Assembly: GCF_003025615.1 (NCBI RefSeq)
Contig: NZ_PYMJ01000002.1
Span: 248,001-312,000, forward strand
Direction: 5' to 3'
Length of the DNA: 64,000 bases
Source of the DNA: Photobacterium frigidiphilum
Lineage (GTDB): Bacteria > Pseudomonadota > Gammaproteobacteria > Enterobacterales > Vibrionaceae
Shown in pieces: positions 22,004 to 30,337 of the stretch (positions within the stretch are counted from its first letter, which is position 1; each line of letters begins with the position of its first letter). A program made the translations under genes and the position numbers. Below the pieces are notes generated by a model that saw only the letters and a list, made by a program, of their open reading frames with translations, had not been told where the DNA came from and did no database searches.

Positions 22004-23863
22004 CTAATTTGGCTGGTAAAAGCGTTTTAGTTCATTCATTACCTGCATTAAAGTCGATAACCTAGGTTTACCTTCACTCATCAGCTTGTAATCTTCATCG
22101 TAAACACGGTAATTACCGTACTTATCAACGACAGTCGTGCTGTTTTTCTGAATCATAACGATATCACGGTCATCTCCAGCGAGAATCCAGCGTCGTTTGG
22201 GATCTTTCTCAAACAGGTTCGTACCACTGCTGTACGTTGTTGGTGCCGAAGCTACTTCTAGTAGTGATTCCATTAGGGTCGGTACAACATCTAAATGACT
22301 GGTCATACGGTCAATTTTTGCTGGTGCTTGCTGTGGCCAATGTATAACCATAGGTACTTTCAATTGGTACTGGCTATAATTGGTGTCTGCACCCCAGCTA
22401 TTGGTACCTGTTTCGTTAAATTCAGTACCGTGATTAGCTGTGATAATTACAATCGTGTTATCAAGTACCTGTTTACGTTGTAGTTCATCAAGAATATCAG
22501 CAATTTGCTGATCAACATGATATGCCGCGTTGCGGTAACTATTTTTAAGCAGCAGATTGGAATCTACGCCTACGGTATTTATTTTAACGGTACCCAGTGA
22601 AGGGGTGAATTGTGGTACATAATCACCACCTTCTTCGAATTCTTCCACAGAGGTCAGCTCTAGATAACTGAACCATGGGTTATTATTCTGTTCACCTAAC
22701 CAAGTTGTCCAATCTGCAATTGCTAGATTATCGTTAGTTTTTTGCTCTGATTTTTTTGATAATTGCTCTTCAAGCTGTTTATCATTAAAAATAGCTTGAG
22801 AGTAAATTGAAGATTTAAATTGATTACCACTGAACAGGCCAAAGTCATAACCGCGTTTCTCCAATGTATTCAGGAGTATCGGGGTAGTTCCTTCTGCGCG
22901 TACGCTATTAACGTAACCACCAGGTAACCCGTAGAACAAACCAAAAATACCCACTATGTTGTCATTGTTAGCACTGTAATGATTGGTGTAGTTTACATTT
23001 TGGTTAGCAAACGCAGATAGGTTGGGCATGGTTTTGTTGTTAACCATGTCACTGCGAAGGTTATCAACCATAACGACGAGTAGGTTTTGATCTGTACCCA
23101 AGCCATCAAAATTCAACTTCTCGGTTGGGTAGCGAATGCGCTGGCTTTCACTTAAGCCTTGTTCGGCACTCCGCTTGGCATAATCTTGAAGATCAAGTAG
23201 CCCGTGCTTTTCCATAAAGCTTTTCGCTGTCATTGGGTATGACAATGGAAAGTTTGAACGTTGCATAGTGACAGGATGATACAAGTTAGCATCAGCCCAA
23301 ATATATAAAAGATGGCTACCCAGGAAGGACATGCCAAACACGATAGCGATAGGTACGCCAACATGCTTACGTGTGAGCTTCCTGAGTTTACGCCATAACC
23401 ATTCAGACAGAATTAACTGTAGAAGGAAGATGATCGGAACAACAACAAAGAGGTACTGCCAACGGGCATTCAGATCGGTTTTCTCACCACTTAACAACAG
23501 ATCCCAAACAAGGGGGCTGAGGTGTAAGCTAAGACTTTCGTAAGCATGAGTATCTAACAACAAGATCGTTAGACCAATCGTGCCGACTAATACGGCAAAA
23601 AACCGCATTAAGCGTTGTGAGGGGATCAAAAAGCTCGCAGGGAAAATGATTAAGATGTAAAGACCAAATACCAGAAAGCCAAAATGACCAACCCAACTCA
23701 ATAAGAGGTAAAGTTGTCCAAGTAGCGTTTCTGGCCATTCAGAATGCACAATATATCGCGAGCCCAATAGCATGGCTGCGATAATATTGAAAAAGCTGAA
23801 CCAGTGTCCCCAGCTAATTAGCTGTGAGACTTTGTCTTTATAATTATTTCCGCTGGCGACCAT
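22004..23863 (-). CDS. yejM: YejM/PbgA/LapC-like inner-membrane envelope regulator (sulfatase fold)
   Basis: The product has 619 residues against about 586 in E. coli. About five N-terminal transmembrane helices (within residues 15-195) precede a periplasmic sulfatase-like domain starting near VMVDNLRSDM. Conserved stretches include the opening KVSQLISWGHWF, WADANLYHPVTMQRSN and NNDNIVGIFGLFYGLPGGY. In enterics it senses periplasmic LPS and controls LpxC turnover through LapB-FtsH; that role is inferred by homology. The extra length lies in the periplasmic domain. yejL follows upstream on the same strand and yejK is divergent, the same order as in E. coli. Confidence 0.94.
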   Translation of the reverse strand: MVASGNNYKDKVSQLISWGHWFSFFNIIAAMLLGSRYIVHSEWPETLLGQLYLLLSWVGHFGFLVFGLYILIIFPASFLIPSQRLMRFFAVLVGTIGLTILLLDTHAYESLSLHLSPLVWDLLLSGEKTDLNARWQYLFVVVPIIFLLQLILSEWLWRKLRKLTRKHVGVPIAIVFGMSFLGSHLLYIWADANLYHPVTMQRSNFPLSYPMTAKSFMEKHGLLDLQDYAKRSAEQGLSESQRIRYPTEKLNFDGLGTDQNLLVVMVDNLRSDMVNNKTMPNLSAFANQNVNYTNHYSANNDNIVGIFGLFYGLPGGYVNSVRAEGTTPILLNTLEKRGYDFGLFSGNQFKSSIYSQAIFNDKQLEEQLSKKSEQKTNDNLAIADWTTWLGEQNNNPWFSYLELTSVEEFEEGGDYVPQFTPSLGTVKINTVGVDSNLLLKNSYRNAAYHVDQQIADILDELQRKQVLDNTIVIITANHGTEFNETGTNSWGADTNYSQYQLKVPMVIHWPQQAPAKIDRMTSHLDVVPTLMESLLEVASAPTTYSSGTNLFEKDPKRRWILAGDDRDIVMIQKNSTTVVDKYGNYRVYDEDYKLMSEGKPRLSTLMQVMNELKRFYQPN

Positions 23864-23916
23864 ATATGTCAGTTCTTCTCAGTCTTAAATGTCGTTTACT
23901 ACAGCAAACTTAAATC

Positions 23917-24129
23917 TTATTTAGTTGACTTAAGCAGAGCTTGAGAAAATTGCTCGGCAATTTCTTTTTTCTTTGATGCTGGAACATCGGCATTGATGAT
24001 GTTGGTTGCAATGTTACCTACCACCATCAGCGCTAATTCCGCTGATGCATCATGCTTTTCAAGTACGTCAAACACATCGCTAATGATCTGTTCAATTTTT
24101 TGATTTGTATATTTTGAAGTAATTGGCAT
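23917..24129 (-). CDS. yejL: YejL family protein (UPF0352)
   Basis: The product has 70 residues and matches the YejL pattern: KYTNQKIEQIISDVFDVLEK and LALMVVGNIATNIIN. It is a small helical cytosolic protein of unknown function. It sits 53 bases upstream of yejM on the same strand, probably one transcript, and is divergent from yejK. Confidence 0.93.
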   Translation of the reverse strand: MPITSKYTNQKIEQIISDVFDVLEKHDASAELALMVVGNIATNIINADVPASKKKEIAEQFSQALLKSTK

Positions 24130-24218
24130 AGGAAATCTTGTTTAATGTCTTAGTTTAAAGTTTAAGAAAGCGCTCTATAATAACCCACACTCTAGTCTTA
24201 CTGATAACCTTTTCCATT

Positions 24219-25232
24219 ATGAGTCTTACACTTTCTAATGTCATCCTTCATCAGCTGACAAAAAACGATCAAGATGAAATTGAAATTAACCTAAGAAATC
24301 AGGTGCTTGATACCAATTCTTCTACTGAGGGGCTAGTTGCTGAACTGCATCGAGTATACAGCAGTAAAGGGGCAAAAGGCTTCGCTCTCTTTGCTGAAGA
24401 TAGTGAATTTTGTCATTGGTTGAAACAATATCGCACTGGCGAAATGGATTTTTTAACTTTTTCTAACCAATCTGCACAGCGTTTACAGGTTGAATTAGCA
24501 AAATATCCCTTTGCTGAAGCAGGTACATTGGTGATGACAGAATACCAATCGCTGGCCACTGATTATTTATTTATTGGTTTGTTGCCAACTTGCCACAGCA
24601 TGAAAGTGACTGAGCAATTAGATATCAGCGCCACCGATTACCTTGATGTCGCTAAAATGGATATTGTTGCCCGTATTGATTTATCCTCATGGGAGACTAA
24701 TTCGGATTCAAATCGTTACCTAACGTTCATTAAAGGGCGTGTAGGTCGAAAAATTTCAGATTTCTTCCTTGATTTTCTGCAAGCTGTTGTTGGTCTTGAT
24801 GCAAAAGAACAAAATCAAGTGTTGATGCAAGCTGTTGAAGATTTTTGTGCTGATTCTCGTCTTGATAAAGAAGAGAAGCAGCAATACCGCAAGCAAGTTT
24901 ATGATTATTGTAATGGCCAATTACAAGCTGGCGATGAAGTGGCGGTTAAAGAATTGGCGGGTGAATTACCACCAGCAGAAGACGGCACTAATTTTTATGA
25001 ATTCACGTCAAAGCAGGGCTACGAACTAGAAGAAAGCTTCCCTGCTGATCGTACCGCGATGCGTAAATTGACCAAGTTTGTGGGTGCTGGTGGTGGCATG
25101 TCGATTAATTTTGACAGCATGCTATTGGGTGAGCGTATTTTTTATGATGCGGAAACCGATACCTTGACGATTAAAGGCACTCCTCCAAACTTGAAAGATC
25201 AGTTATTACGCCGTTTGAACTCTGATAATTAA
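24219..25232 (+). CDS. yejK: Nucleoid-associated protein YejK (NdpA)
   Basis: The product has 337 residues of the 37-kDa nucleoid-associated family. Conserved blocks include ADIVARIDLSSWET-like text (DIVARIDLSSWETNSDSNRYLTF is divided here), KGRVGRKISDFFLDFL, and the C-terminal INFDSMLLGERIFYDAETDTL and KGTPPNLKDQLLRRL. It associates with the nucleoid; its precise role is unclear. The ATG lies close to the divergent yejL start (88 bases), so the two promoters share this short spacer. A degenerate 14-base tandem repeat follows the stop. Confidence 0.94.
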   Translation: MSLTLSNVILHQLTKNDQDEIEINLRNQVLDTNSSTEGLVAELHRVYSSKGAKGFALFAEDSEFCHWLKQYRTGEMDFLTFSNQSAQRLQVELAKYPFAEAGTLVMTEYQSLATDYLFIGLLPTCHSMKVTEQLDISATDYLDVAKMDIVARIDLSSWETNSDSNRYLTFIKGRVGRKISDFFLDFLQAVVGLDAKEQNQVLMQAVEDFCADSRLDKEEKQQYRKQVYDYCNGQLQAGDEVAVKELAGELPPAEDGTNFYEFTSKQGYELEESFPADRTAMRKLTKFVGAGGGMSINFDSMLLGERIFYDAETDTLTIKGTPPNLKDQLLRRLNSDN

Positions 25233-25246
25233 TCGTTAGGGATTAG

Positions 25247-25302
25247 TACCTAGTACTTAATACCTAGCAGTTAATACTAGGCACTTAATACATAGTATTC
25301 GA
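25247..25302 (+). repeat. Degenerate 14-base tandem repeat after yejK
   Basis: Four consecutive 14-base units share TAC(C/T)TAG..A.TTAA-like text: TACCTAGTACTTAA, TACCTAGCAGTTAA, TACTAGGCACTTAA and the diverged TACATAGTATTCGA. Confidence 0.8.
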
Positions 25303-25314
25303 CGGCTTTTACTC

Positions 25315-25368
25315 AAACCACCTAGCGTGCTTTTGTGAAAAACAAGGGTGAGCGAAAGTGGTTTTTTT
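25315..25368 (+). terminator. Probable yejK terminator
   Basis: AAACCAC (25315-25321) pairs with GTGGTTT (25358-25364), with an internal CTTTTGT/ACAAGGG-type pairing, and is followed by a T-run. Confidence 0.65.
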
Positions 25369-25500
25369 GTGCCTGTTTTTCATGTCTTATTCGTATCCAC
25401 CAAGATATTGTCTACTATTTCAATGATACAAGACAAATTTCATATTAAAGTATTGATTGCTGTTGTCCTTACTTTAAATTTTAACTTGTCAGGTGGTTAA

Positions 25501-26823
25501 ATGCGTAAAGTGCAGTCGCTCAATAGTAGGCGTACTCGTAAAATACTTAATGTGATGATTTTTATTATTGCAGCTTCTGTGGTGGGGGTGAGCTACTTTT
25601 CTTATCAATCTTCCCAAGCATTGAATACTATTTCTCAAATTTCGAGTCTAGAAAGCGAGGCAGAACAACATCTAAATGGCTTGTTAGTGTATGTATCAAG
25701 GTTGGCGTTGTTCAATATGGTACTGATGGGCATAACATCACTGCTGGCTATTACTTCAATGTTTACTGCCGTGAAGCTACTGACTTTAGTCGAGGGGTTA
25801 GAGCGTTCTGAAGTTGTAGAGCGTTCTGAAACAGAAGAGCGATCAGATACAGTAGAAACACACGCAGAAGAGGCGACTTCTGTAAATACGAATGTGACTA
25901 AAAAACGTGACGAACAATCCTCTGCAGTATCTCAAGATTCACCTCAATCGACGAGTCGTCTTGATTCATCAGAAGATACGCTCTTAGATATCAATTATAT
26001 TTTAGAGAGTATGAGTGGCGACAAAGAATCGGTTGTGATGTTGTTAGAGGTATTTCGAGAAGAGCATTCAGCTGACGGACTACGACTGAGAGAATTGATT
26101 GAAGGTTCACAGATCGAAGAGGCATTACGCTTAGTACATAATTTAAAAGAAGTTGCGGGTAGCCTTGGTGCTCCAAGATTAAAAGCTGAATCTGAACGAC
26201 TAGAAAAGAGCTACCAGCAACAAGAACCTGTAACTGTTAATGATGCCGACAAATTGACAGATATTATTTATTTAGTGATTAATGCGATAAATGAATACTT
26301 GGCCGCTGAAATTGAAGGTTCAAGTGATATCGTTCTGAATGTAGAAGCAAAGAAGACCTCATCTACCGTAGACGCAAGTAATGAAGCTAATGAAGCGTCG
26401 GGGAACACCAATCTGTCAGATACTGATAAGAAATCGTTGTCTCCTGAAGTGGCATCAAAGGCTGCTATCGATATTCCACTTATGCTAGAAGTGATGGATG
26501 GCGACTCAGATTCTGTGCAAATGCTTTTAGACATATTTATGGATGAACATGCTGCTGATGCGGAAAAGTTACACTGCTTAGTTTCACAATGTGAACCATC
26601 GAATATCAGCGAACCAGCGATCAGAATTGTGCATAGTCTCAAAGGTTTGGCTGGTAGTTTAGGTGCTGAAAAATTAAAAGTTATAGCGGGTGACATTGAG
26701 ATAAAGTTTATACAGCATCGCGTTGTGAGTGAGGCGGATTATCGTGCTTTATCCTTAGCTCTAGATGAATGTATTACGTACGCTATGTCTTATATTTCTG
26801 AAGGGTCGAATGTTCATGCTTAA
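25501..26823 (+). CDS. Membrane-anchored protein with two HPt domains
   Basis: The product has 440 residues. Transmembrane segments near 17-34 and 66-92 enclose a short loop of about 30 residues. An acidic, repetitive linker (ERSEVVERSETEERSDTVET, 101-120) follows. HPt-like domain 1 spans about 160-270 with HNLKEVAGSLGA (His213). HPt-like domain 2 spans about 322-435 with HSLKGLAGSLGA (His378). HPt domains pass phosphoryl groups between receiver domains in multistep phosphorelays. Domain 2 has the canonical HxLKG; domain 1 has Glu in place of Gly. No kinase or receiver domain is present in the protein or its neighbours. The two domains look like an internal duplication. Confidence 0.8.
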   Translation: MRKVQSLNSRRTRKILNVMIFIIAASVVGVSYFSYQSSQALNTISQISSLESEAEQHLNGLLVYVSRLALFNMVLMGITSLLAITSMFTAVKLLTLVEGLERSEVVERSETEERSDTVETHAEEATSVNTNVTKKRDEQSSAVSQDSPQSTSRLDSSEDTLLDINYILESMSGDKESVVMLLEVFREEHSADGLRLRELIEGSQIEEALRLVHNLKEVAGSLGAPRLKAESERLEKSYQQQEPVTVNDADKLTDIIYLVINAINEYLAAEIEGSSDIVLNVEAKKTSSTVDASNEANEASGNTNLSDTDKKSLSPEVASKAAIDIPLMLEVMDGDSDSVQMLLDIFMDEHAADAEKLHCLVSQCEPSNISEPAIRIVHSLKGLAGSLGAEKLKVIAGDIEIKFIQHRVVSEADYRALSLALDECITYAMSYISEGSNVHA

Positions 26824-26908
26824 AGCTTGAAAGCGCAAACTTTATTACAGTATTTTACTCTGTAAAATGATGAATTTATCAACATAAAAGTGTGATCAAA
26901 GTATTATT

Positions 26909-26922
26909 TTGATCTTAATCAA
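26909..26922 (+). promoter_or_regulatory. FNR-type box upstream of ygbA-like gene
   Basis: TTGAT-CTTA-ATCAA is an exact match to the FNR consensus half-sites. An overlapping dyad (GATCAAA / TTTGATC, 26894-26914) extends it. A candidate -10 (GATAAT, 26944-26949) follows at a distance fitting a class II activator site. Confidence 0.65.
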
Positions 26923-26958
26923 CAATCTGATTATGCAGCGGTGGATAATAGCCGCACT

Positions 26959-27321
26959 ATGACAGTACTAAATAGACATTCAGTTCGTACGCAACGTGAA
27001 CTGGATACAGTGACGGCGATGATTCGTCTATATTGTAAAACGTTGCACCGTGGGGCGATTACTTGCCCTGAATGTGAAAGTCTTTTCGAGTATGTTGAAA
27101 GCAGAGTGGTCAATTGTCGTTTAGGCGATGAAAAACCAAGTTGTTTACAATGTCAGGGGCATTGTTACCAATCAGCAAAACGTTTGCAAATCATGCATGT
27201 GGTACGCTGGTCGTTACCAAGGTTCTTGTGGCGGCATCCAGTTAAAGCGCTACAGTTTAAATTCGATAAGATGCGTTCAAATACTATTTTATCTTCACGT
27301 AGAACAGGCGATATTAAATAG
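26959..27321 (+). CDS. ygbA: YgbA family protein (nitrous oxide-stimulated promoter family)
   Basis: The product has 120 residues from the ATG at 26959. The Cys pattern (CPECESLFEYVESRVVNC, KPSCLQCQGHCYQ) and VVRWSLPRFLWRHP match E. coli YgbA, a small NO-responsive protein repressed by NsrR there. The Cys cluster suggests metal or iron-sulfur binding, which is inference. A GTG at 26941 is an alternative start but would precede the candidate -10 box. An exact FNR-type box upstream suggests control by oxygen or NO. It stands alone, convergent with the M20 peptidase gene. Confidence 0.85.
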   Translation: MTVLNRHSVRTQRELDTVTAMIRLYCKTLHRGAITCPECESLFEYVESRVVNCRLGDEKPSCLQCQGHCYQSAKRLQIMHVVRWSLPRFLWRHPVKALQFKFDKMRSNTILSSRRTGDIK

Positions 27322-27380
27322 CTTGATGATGGTGAACGATTAGATAGCGAAGGGCGGGAGCCACTGAAGTAGAGTGTTAC

Positions 27381-27458
27381 AAAGGCTGTGTTTTGATAGT
27401 TGTTTTTCGGTAATCATCAAATTACCGAAGTACAGTTAACAGATCACAGCCTTTTTTA
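27381..27458. terminator. Nested two-stem terminator
   Basis: An outer stem AAAGGCTGTG / CACAGCCTTT encloses an inner 9-base stem TTCGGTAAT / ATTACCGAA. A T-run follows on the plus side. It lies between the convergent ygbA-like and peptidase genes. Confidence 0.8.
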
Positions 27459-27474
27459 TTACATATGTTTTATA

Positions 27475-28605
27475 TTAACCAGCAATTTTAGTTAATACTT
27501 TCATCAGTAGCTTAATACGAGGTTCGATAGTATCGAGCTCTAAGTACTCATCAGCACTGTGAAAGCCTGCACCAGCAGGGCCATCAAGTGTTGGAATGCC
27601 CATTACCGCTGTTAGGTTGGCATCTGAGCCACCCCCCACTTCTTGCCACTTAATATCGATACCAAGCTCTTTGCCTGATTCTTCAACTAATGCCATCAGT
27701 GCTTCTGTTTTCTCTGTTGGCACCATTGATGGCTTGTGCGCTTCACGTTCAACCGTGATAGTCACACCTTCAACAAAGGGTGTTTCTGTTAGTGCACGGA
27801 TTTTTGCATCAGCTTCTGCGTATTCGTCATTATCCCAGAAACGTACATCAACAACTGCTTCTGCTGAATCAGGTACAATGTTCGCACCCGCACCACCTTT
27901 GGCAATACCGACATTTAACGTCGTACCTGATTCAAAATTGGTTAAATTGTTTATCGCCAAAACCCAGTTAGCCATTTCCGTAATAGCACTGCGACCGTTC
28001 TGTGGTTCATTACCAGCATGCGCAGCTTTACCTGCGAATGTTAGACGGTAACGAGCCATACCTTTACGTGCTTTCACTAAAGAGCCATCAGCACGTGCTG
28101 CTTCTGCAACAAGTACATTCTTTGCATTAACGGCAACGCTTTTTAGCCATGATTCTGAGTGCAATGAACCGATTTCTTCATCAGGGTTCATGCAAATGCA
28201 GATAGATAGTTTATCGAGTGTTTCTTTGTCCATATTACGTAAAGCATGAACAACATTAAGTAGGCCTGATTTCATGTCAGAAACACCTGGGCCGTATGCG
28301 CGTTTTTCATCAAACGTCATTGGTCGTGCAGCGACGGTTCCTTCAGGGAAAACAGTATCCATGTGGCCAATAAGCATTACGTCGATATCGTTGTTTTCAG
28401 GCTTGTTGCGAACTTCTATGCCAGTACCCGCAATACCACAATCGGTACGTTTAACGTACCAGCCCATATCCAGATATTTTTGCTGCATCTGAGTGGCAAT
28501 AACTTCGATACCGTCCTTAGTATACGTACCGCAATCAACATCAATTAATGGGCGTAGCTCTTGTAAGTAATTTTCTAGAGAGAAATCTTGTAGGGCGAAA
28601 GTCAT
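27475..28605 (-). CDS. M20 family metallopeptidase (carboxypeptidase G2-like)
   Basis: The product has 376 residues. Metal-site motifs are GHMDTVFPEG, the bridging Asp in GPGVSDMKSG, the catalytic Glu region NPDEEIGS, EAAR, and GFHSADEY near the C-terminus. A lid/dimerization domain is inserted with KAAHAGNEPQNGRSA. This resembles carboxypeptidase G2/glutamate carboxypeptidases, which remove C-terminal residues from peptides or N-acyl amino acids. There is no signal peptide, so it is cytosolic. The ATG at 28605 has GGAG upstream; the frame also opens at a TTG four codons earlier. It follows yjiH-yjiG on the same strand, suggesting an uptake-plus-hydrolysis operon. Confidence 0.9.
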   Translation of the reverse strand: MTFALQDFSLENYLQELRPLIDVDCGTYTKDGIEVIATQMQQKYLDMGWYVKRTDCGIAGTGIEVRNKPENNDIDVMLIGHMDTVFPEGTVAARPMTFDEKRAYGPGVSDMKSGLLNVVHALRNMDKETLDKLSICICMNPDEEIGSLHSESWLKSVAVNAKNVLVAEAARADGSLVKARKGMARYRLTFAGKAAHAGNEPQNGRSAITEMANWVLAINNLTNFESGTTLNVGIAKGGAGANIVPDSAEAVVDVRFWDNDEYAEADAKIRALTETPFVEGVTITVEREAHKPSMVPTEKTEALMALVEESGKELGIDIKWQEVGGGSDANLTAVMGIPTLDGPAGAGFHSADEYLELDTIEPRIKLLMKVLTKIAG

Positions 28606-28714
28606 CGGAAACTCCAAAGAGACTCAGTGGTGAGTTTTAATCGCGAAAAGAAAGGAGAGAGCAGAGACCTCTCTCCATTGACATCTATATACGGAAAAGC
28701 TGTATATGGAAAAC

Positions 28715-29176
28715 CTATACCAGAATGTTCATTACAAACATTGCTGCAAAAGCGTTGAGCACAGATAGAGCAATCATTACTGGAATGTATCGGCCTTCAG
28801 TTTTGATAGGCCCCATGATGCGACCCATGTATTGAACTTGAGAGCCCATAAGGTAGATTGCTGGGGCTAAAATTGCGATGTGTTGCCCATTTAAGATACC
28901 TTGGTCGAAAAGAGTAATAACCACACCTACCGCACCGCCCATCGACATCCAAGCACCTATCAGTACAGCTGCTGCTTCACCAGGAAGACCAAATACAGCC
29001 ATAATTGGTGAGAATACGGTTCCCATTAATTCTAAAGCGCCAGTGATCTGCAATGCTTTGATGATCACAAAAGCCATTAATACGTTGGGTACGGTTGACG
29101 TTGTTGCTATTACCCAACCTTTTTTAGCACCTTCAACGAAAATGTCTGTCACCATTGGTTTTTTAGCCGTAGTCAT
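28715..29176 (-). CDS. yjiG: YjiG family inner-membrane protein
   Basis: The product has 153 residues with about four hydrophobic helices of the SpoIIM/nucleoside-recognition (Gate) type: FGLPGEAAAVLIGAWMSMGGAVGV and YLMGSQVQYMGRIMGPI. The length equals that of E. coli YjiG as I recall it. It always pairs with YjiH, here overlapping by one base (TAATG), so the two probably form one membrane unit. In E. coli the pair sits beside the isoaspartyl dipeptidase iadA; here a different peptidase takes that place. Transport substrate unknown. Confidence 0.9.
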   Translation of the reverse strand: MTTAKKPMVTDIFVEGAKKGWVIATTSTVPNVLMAFVIIKALQITGALELMGTVFSPIMAVFGLPGEAAAVLIGAWMSMGGAVGVVITLFDQGILNGQHIAILAPAIYLMGSQVQYMGRIMGPIKTEGRYIPVMIALSVLNAFAAMFVMNILV

Positions 29177-29916
29177 TATGCTGTTTCCTCTTTCATTTCA
29201 GGCTTTGTATCTTCTTTATCTTCTTTATCTGCTTTACCTTCAGTAATGTTTAGGTATAAGCGGAACATGTTGGCACCGACAAATTTAAAGATAAACATGA
29301 TGGCAACAGCGAGACCAATAGATGATGTAACCGCTGGCGTACCATCAGTATTAGTTAATGTGAACAGCACAGCGCCAGAAGAGAAGAAGTTAACAATGGC
29401 CGCACCTGCAGAAAATTGGAACATAGTGAAAACATCGGTTTCCCGCTTGGTTAGATGGCCTTCATCTTTTAATTGGCGGGTCATCGCTGCACCTGCATCT
29501 GTACTTTGTAGCGAGGCTATAAGTGCAAGACCAGAGTTTCCAGGAATACCCATTAAAGGGCGAAGCAGCGGTGTTAGAATTTTACGAGCAGCATCTAGCG
29601 CACCATAGTGTTCTAGAACATTGATCATACCTAAAGCGAACATTACTGTTGGGATTAACGTTAACGCGAAAATGAAACCGTCACGAGCACCACTACCGCC
29701 TTTACCGCGCAGTGAGGTTGTAGCCGTTTGGATGCCATCAGCAGTGTCGTTTACAGCGTAAACAACGTTACCAAATGAACCATTTAAGGTTGTGAAATCA
29801 AAAACGCCATACCATTCGTTTGATTGAAGTAGCCCAGAAAAGAAGACAACAGCAAAGGCGAGGGCAATGTAGCTGCCAATCGTTACTTTGCGGTCTTGTC
29901 CAACCTGATTGCTCAT
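29176..29916 (-). CDS. yjiH: YjiH family inner-membrane protein
   Basis: The product has 246 residues. Hydrophobic helices include IALAFAVVFFSGLLQ, FIFALTLIPTVMFALGMI and the Gate-type repeat MGIPGNSGLALIASLQSTDAGAAMTRQL, which mirrors the one in YjiG. The C-terminal tail is charged and repetitive (KADKEDKEDTKPEMKEETA), longer than in E. coli. It is the first gene of yjiH-yjiG-M20 peptidase. A 420-base upstream region carries strong dyads. Confidence 0.9.
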   Translation of the reverse strand: MSNQVGQDRKVTIGSYIALAFAVVFFSGLLQSNEWYGVFDFTTLNGSFGNVVYAVNDTADGIQTATTSLRGKGGSGARDGFIFALTLIPTVMFALGMINVLEHYGALDAARKILTPLLRPLMGIPGNSGLALIASLQSTDAGAAMTRQLKDEGHLTKRETDVFTMFQFSAGAAIVNFFSSGAVLFTLTNTDGTPAVTSSIGLAVAIMFIFKFVGANMFRLYLNITEGKADKEDKEDTKPEMKEETA

Positions 29917-30112
29917 GAATATAACCCCTTAGGAAATTAAAATCGCAAATGCGAAAATGTGTCTTTCGTAATCCTGTTCAAAAGTTTTAATATTTTGATA
30001 CAAGTGAAAACTAAGATTTAAATAAACTAGTGCTATTTTCACTGATTTTGATGGGGTTTTATTGATTGGGGTCAATATGTGCTACTGAATATTAACACTT
30101 TGGAGTTAGTTG

Positions 30113-30143
30113 GTGTTTTTGTGAACTTATTCACTAAAAACAC
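30113..30143. promoter_or_regulatory. Long dyad with CRP-like core upstream of yjiH
   Basis: GTGTTTTTGTGAA and TTCACTAAAAACAC form a near-perfect inverted repeat around CTTA with a single inserted T. The core TGTGA-ACTTAT-TCACT (30120-30135) matches the CRP consensus at 9 of 10 half-site bases. It could be a CRP operator or a hairpin. Confidence 0.5.
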
Positions 30144-30173
30144 GCCATTAACATGTTTTTTTATTTTAATGGC
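30144..30173. repeat. Second inverted repeat adjoining the CRP-like dyad
   Basis: GCCATTAA and TTAATGGC are perfect 8-base arms around a T-rich 14-base loop, immediately abutting the previous dyad and followed by TTGTTTT. Confidence 0.6.
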
Positions 30174-30280
30174 TTGTTTTACACATTTGTTAATTTTAAC
30201 TAATGAATAACAGTGACTTATGTTTTTGAGTTTAAATATAAAATAATGATATGTGATGAATTATATACAGTATTGATATA

Positions 30281-30306
30281 AAAAAAGAGCGCTATTAGGC
30301 GCTCTT
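30281..30306 (-). terminator. nhaC terminator
   Basis: The stem AAGAGCGC / GCGCTCTT with a 6-base loop is followed on the minus strand by a T-run, 32 bases after the nhaC stop. Confidence 0.9.
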
Positions 30307-30337
30307 CTTTGAGTTGCTTATTTTGTGTTTTCTACTG

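Larger units (their letters stand above)
29917..30337. other. yjiH upstream region
   Basis: This AT-rich spacer of 420 bases holds two adjacent inverted repeats (30113-30143 and 30144-30173), a GTTAA-TT-TTAAC dyad near 30187-30198 and the nhaC terminator. It should contain the yjiH promoter. There is no coding frame. Confidence 0.5.

Noticed and set aside
26852..26868. ATTTTAC-TCT-GTAAAAT as terminator of the HPt gene
   Set aside because: The stem is AT-only and lacks a T-run; termination cannot be claimed.
26823..26940. NsrR operator upstream of the ygbA-like gene
   Set aside because: No AAGATG-type inverted repeat; the dyad present fits FNR better.
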